From contig CAKVOE010000004.1 of assembly GCA_934778215.1 (NCBI GenBank), positions 1-26,570 of the forward strand: 26,570 bases of DNA. Direction: 5' to 3'. This DNA is from an uncultured Clostridia bacterium. GTDB lineage: Bacteria > Bacillota > Clostridia > Christensenellales > UBA1242. The stretch's first letter is position 1, and each line of letters starts with the position of its first letter. Below are positions 24,126 through 26,570 of the stretch, piece by piece. Below the pieces are notes generated by a model. It ran no database searches. It was not told the origin of the DNA and saw only the letters and a list, made by a program, of their open reading frames with translations. The position numbers and the translations under genes are program-made.

Positions 24126-24743
24126 ATGAGTAGAATTCGTAAGACAACTAAAATAAGAGATACATTTTATATAATAACAAACGGTAAAGAAACAGAGTGT
24201 AATTATTTTGAATTAATAAAAGCAAAGAAAAGTGTATATAAGGTTGTTGTAAAGTATATGAATGACGACCCTTTACAGCTGGTTAAACATGCGTTAGAAA
24301 TTAAAGATGCCAATCAGGTATGGTGTGTTTTTGATATTGATAATACACATTTAGAAGGGCGTCTTATTCCTGCAATCAATCTCGCAAACAATAGCAGGGT
24401 GGTTAATATTGCCTTCTCTAATACTGCGTTTGAGGTTTGGTTACTCTCACACTACAAAAAGACCGAAAAACAAATGAGCAACAATAAATTAATGGTTGAA
24501 ATGAATGAGTTATTAAGAGAGTTGGGATCAAAAGTTGAATACAGCAAATCAAATAAGGAGTTATTAGCAAAGTACTTTATTCCTAAGATGTCTACGGCGG
24601 TACAAAATTCAAAAATTGTTTATCAAAAAAGGGTTTTGGAACACAAAAAGCATTACGGCGATAGCAGTAATTACGAGATTTGGGAGTGGAATCCTTGTTC
24701 CAATGTTTTTCAACTAATAGAAGCGTTAAAGTTATCTAAATAA
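24126..24743 (+). CDS. rloB: RloB/AbiLii-like TOPRIM-type partner protein
   Basis: 205 residues matching the RloB pattern. A first strand and acidic turn, YIITNGKETECNYF (Glu24 in the TE position), is followed by VFDIDN (Asp70, Asp72) and SNTAFEVWLLSHY (98-110, Glu103). It has a charged, helical C-terminus with WEWNPCSNVFQLIEAL. The E...DxD arrangement resembles a TOPRIM metal site, so it is probably the nuclease-like effector of the pair, although catalytic activity of RloB proteins is not settled. Translation is likely coupled to the ATPase gene. A hairpin follows at 24765. Confidence 0.87.
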   Translation: MSRIRKTTKIRDTFYIITNGKETECNYFELIKAKKSVYKVVVKYMNDDPLQLVKHALEIKDANQVWCVFDIDNTHLEGRLIPAINLANNSRVVNIAFSNTAFEVWLLSHYKKTEKQMSNNKLMVEMNELLRELGSKVEYSKSNKELLAKYFIPKMSTAVQNSKIVYQKRVLEHKKHYGDSSNYEIWEWNPCSNVFQLIEALKLSK

Positions 24744-24764
24744 CATAGATTTTATATTGATTTT

Positions 24765-24808
24765 AGAATGTCGATTGGGGAAAATCCAGCCGACATTCTT
24801 CACTTTTT
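24765..24808 (+). terminator. Probable terminator of the RloAB-like module
   Basis: AGAATGTCG (24765-24773) pairs with CGACATTCT (24791-24799) across a 17-nt interior that can pair further, followed by a CTTTTT tract. Confidence 0.7.
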
Positions 24809-24853
24809 GTAACAAAAAAATATGAAAAATTTTTCAAAACGCCCCTAATACAT

Positions 24854-25000
24854 TTGTTAATAAAATAGGAAATATGGTACAATTACAATGTAAAAATAAA
24901 ATCATTATACAATTTGGCAAAATTTACCATTTTTTGTAATTTTTGGTTTTGTTTTGTACAAACTATTAGTGTAACAAAGTGCGTTACCGCTAGTTTTTAT
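24854..25000 (+). promoter_or_regulatory. Candidate promoter and terminator-like hairpin in the gene-poor gap
   Basis: -35 TTGTTA (24854-24859), 18-bp spacer, extended -10 TGGTACAAT (TACAAT 24878-24883). About 75 bp later AACTA/TAGTT encloses GTAAC (24971-24975) / GTTAC (24983-24987) and is followed by TTTTAT. This could be a short RNA of about 110 nt or an attenuated leader of the peptidase gene. Apart from the tiny reading frame at 25064, nothing else was recognised up to 25383. Confidence 0.4.
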
Positions 25001-25063
25001 CTAAAAATTGTGCATGTTTAATTGCAGAGATTGTGATACTAATTGTGCTTAGTTAGGAGCGAA

Positions 25064-25114
25064 AATGGCTGAGTGCATTATGCAGTATAATCTTTGTTGT
25101 TGGTGCCAATTTTA
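25064..25114 (+). CDS. Possible 16-residue Cys-rich leader peptide
   Basis: The frame reads MAECIMQYNLCCWCQF and then TAA, with four Cys. TAGGAGCG lies close before the ATG, a convincing ribosome site in a region otherwise without genes. It lies between the candidate promoter at 24854 and the signal peptidase gene. A reading frame this short can arise by chance. Confidence 0.3.
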
Positions 25115-25383
25115 AATATTTTTAGGTAAGTTAGATTTTTTAATATCCTAAAAGTTGCATAAATTATACTTCGTTCCGGTTGGGAATATAGTGATAGTAG
25201 ACCACCGGCAAACGCAATTATGTTTTGCATCAAACTAATGAAGGGAGATTTCCTAAAAATCAAGGAAAAGTCGAAAAGAAAAGTCGAAAATTTACTAAGC
25301 CAAAAATACCATACAGTCTAAAAATCTTAATCATTAATCGTAAACATAAGCCGAAATGTGATAGATTTATAGGTTAGGAGACT

Positions 25384-26570
25384 ATGAGTAAACCAAGGAA
25401 TAAGAGAAACAGGGAGTCGGAATACTCTACCAAATGGTTAGAAATTCTGGATACCGTTACTAATATTATCATTATTCCAATTTTGGTGTTAAGCGTAATA
25501 TGTTCTATTGTTATGATTAATGCCAAAAGGAGTAACAATGTGCCAAACTTGTTTGGCTATTCTTTGGTTACCATTCTTTCCGGTAGTATGGAAAATTCGG
25601 GCTTTCATGAAGACGACACGGTAATTGTTAAAGATATTAATACTTCAGAAATTGAAGTCGGCGATATTGTCGCATACTATACATATATAGAGAGTTACAC
25701 GGATATAAAATCCGCTGCCCAAACGGCTAAGGCAATGGAAAAAACCGAAGTAACCGAAGCAAGTTATTTGCAAGACGGTGGCAAAGTTCCGCCAGACAAA
25801 AGCACCGTTTCATCGTGGAAATTGCAGTTAAACAAAATTTTTGCTAACCTTACATACACTGCAACCGAAGCGAGCGAAAGAGCGGTAAGAGCGAATAAAA
25901 AAATTACCTTCCACCAAGTTGTAGATATTGTAGAGTACCAAAATTCTAGATGGTTTAAAACATGGGGTACATCTAACCTAGATAGTCACGGCAACCCAAG
26001 TTATGACGCATATTGGATAAAGGAAGATTATATTATCGGTGTGTACACCAATACTAGCTTAGTTGTTAGAAGTTTCTTAGGGTTTGCAAGTACCAACACT
26101 GGTATTATTTGGATGGTAGAAGTGCCTAGCGGTGTGCAATTAATACTTTCTACCCTAGAACTTATTGAAATTATTGATATGATGGGCAGGGTTAAGCACG
26201 ACCAAATTAAAAACGGTACTTATATTAACCGATCTGCCTACCGGCAAATGCTAAGAGAACGGCGAAAACTTCTTGCCACAGGCAATATTGATGTGGACAC
26301 TTATAGAAGATTTTATCCGCCATATCAAAACCACGAAATTAAAAATAATGATAGAGATAGACTAAAAACATCTATTACGGCAAATGGTCCCCCAGTAATT
26401 CAAGATGCTTCGGGTGCTTATGCACAGTCTCTTGGACGGGGACAACCAAATGACTTGACCTATGGCAGAAACGGTCCACCATGGAATGATTCTGGTGGTG
26501 GCGGTCCTGCAAGAAATGGTCCACCATGGAGTGATTCCGGTGGTGGCGGTCCTGCAAGAAATGGTCCACC
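25384..26570 (+). CDS. SipW-like type I signal peptidase, 3' end beyond the window
   Basis: At least 395 residues, with AGGAG just before the ATG at 25384; the frame is still open at the right edge. A membrane helix (about 25-44) is followed by VTILSGSMENSGF, in which Ser68 of SGSM is the likely nucleophile, then VGDIVAYY. ITFHQVVDIVEY (His177) corresponds to the THRVV segment of SipW/ER-type peptidases, which use a Ser-His rather than Ser-Lys pair, and KTWGTSN follows like KTKGDAN. A second membrane helix is at about 238-262. Two features are odd. The Ser-His interval is about 109 residues because of a polar insertion (about 100-172), and the long C-terminal tail ends in Gly/Pro-rich tandem repeats. 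It probably matures the TasA-like proteins of this region. Confidence 0.85.
   Translation, partial: MSKPRNKRNRESEYSTKWLEILDTVTNIIIIPILVLSVICSIVMINAKRSNNVPNLFGYSLVTILSGSMENSGFHEDDTVIVKDINTSEIEVGDIVAYYTYIESYTDIKSAAQTAKAMEKTEVTEASYLQDGGKVPPDKSTVSSWKLQLNKIFANLTYTATEASERAVRANKKITFHQVVDIVEYQNSRWFKTWGTSNLDSHGNPSYDAYWIKEDYIIGVYTNTSLVVRSFLGFASTNTGIIWMVEVPSGVQLILSTLELIEIIDMMGRVKHDQIKNGTYINRSAYRQMLRERRKLLATGNIDVDTYRRFYPPYQNHEIKNNDRDRLKTSITANGPPVIQDASGAYAQSLGRGQPNDLTYGRNGPPWNDSGGGGPARNGPPWSDSGGGGPARNGP
26470..26570 (+). repeat. 45-bp in-frame tandem repeat at the right edge
   Basis: Units start at 26470, 26515 and 26560, the last one cut by the window end. The period is exactly 15 codons and each unit encodes N-GPPW-(N/S)-DSGGGGPAR. 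The two full copies differ at only a few bases, so expansion is recent. The true copy number lies outside the window. Confidence 0.92.

Noticed and set aside
25078..25263. A 61-residue minus-strand frame in the gap before the signal peptidase gene.
   Set aside because: No convincing ribosome site or recognisable domain, and it overlaps leader-like sequence.

Overview
The window is AT-rich, with closely packed genes, short Gram-positive ribosome sites, -35/-10 boxes 17 to 18 bp apart and many hairpin-plus-T-run terminators. The housekeeping proteins (RadC, CysS, a MetG without the C-terminal tRNA-binding domain, UvrB, UvrA) fit a low-GC Bacillota, most likely an uncultured clostridial or gut-type lineage. 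That assignment is an inference from composition and gene content; no species can be named.

Layout. Positions 1-1290 hold the 3' end of a C-type-lectin-like gene, whose last codons resemble the variable region of a diversity-generating-retroelement target, followed by a small exported beta-rich protein. Positions 1290-8032 hold ordinary chromosome: radC on the minus strand, a short-chain dehydrogenase, a minus-strand operon metG / MarR-like regulator / cysS, and a membrane-anchored GH18-type protein. Positions 8033-11530 hold an 879-residue low-complexity protein (acidic tract, Gln/Pro/Val tandem repeats, Tyr-rich repeats, C-terminal DUF2188-like domain) and a small coiled-coil protein. Positions 11530-19155 hold uvrB-uvrA, a lipoprotein, a single-pass membrane protein with a basic tail and a YibQ-type divergent polysaccharide deacetylase.

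From 19156 onward the region is accessory in character. GC-rich hairpin repeats are followed by two neighbouring exported proteins with SipW/TasA-like N-termini. A non-coding imperfect palindrome of about 570 bp comes next, built around a hairpin repeat that also occurs near 19.2 kb, and then three direct repeats with an exact 33-bp period. After these comes a two-gene AAA-ATPase plus RloB-like module (RloAB / AbiL-type, a probable phage-defence system). A gene-poor stretch of about 640 bp with a candidate promoter, a terminator-like hairpin and a tiny Cys-rich reading frame leads to a SipW-like signal peptidase. That gene runs off the right edge inside a 45-bp tandem repeat.

How the parts may work together: the exported proteins at 593-1168, 19498-20304 and 20488-21807 are plausible clients of the signal peptidase at the right edge, forming a TasA/SipW-like surface-protein system. 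The repeat cluster and defence genes sit between the last two clients and the peptidase. The lectin-like fragment may be another surface or phage-derived component. No rRNA, tRNA, CRISPR array, transposase or integrase was seen.
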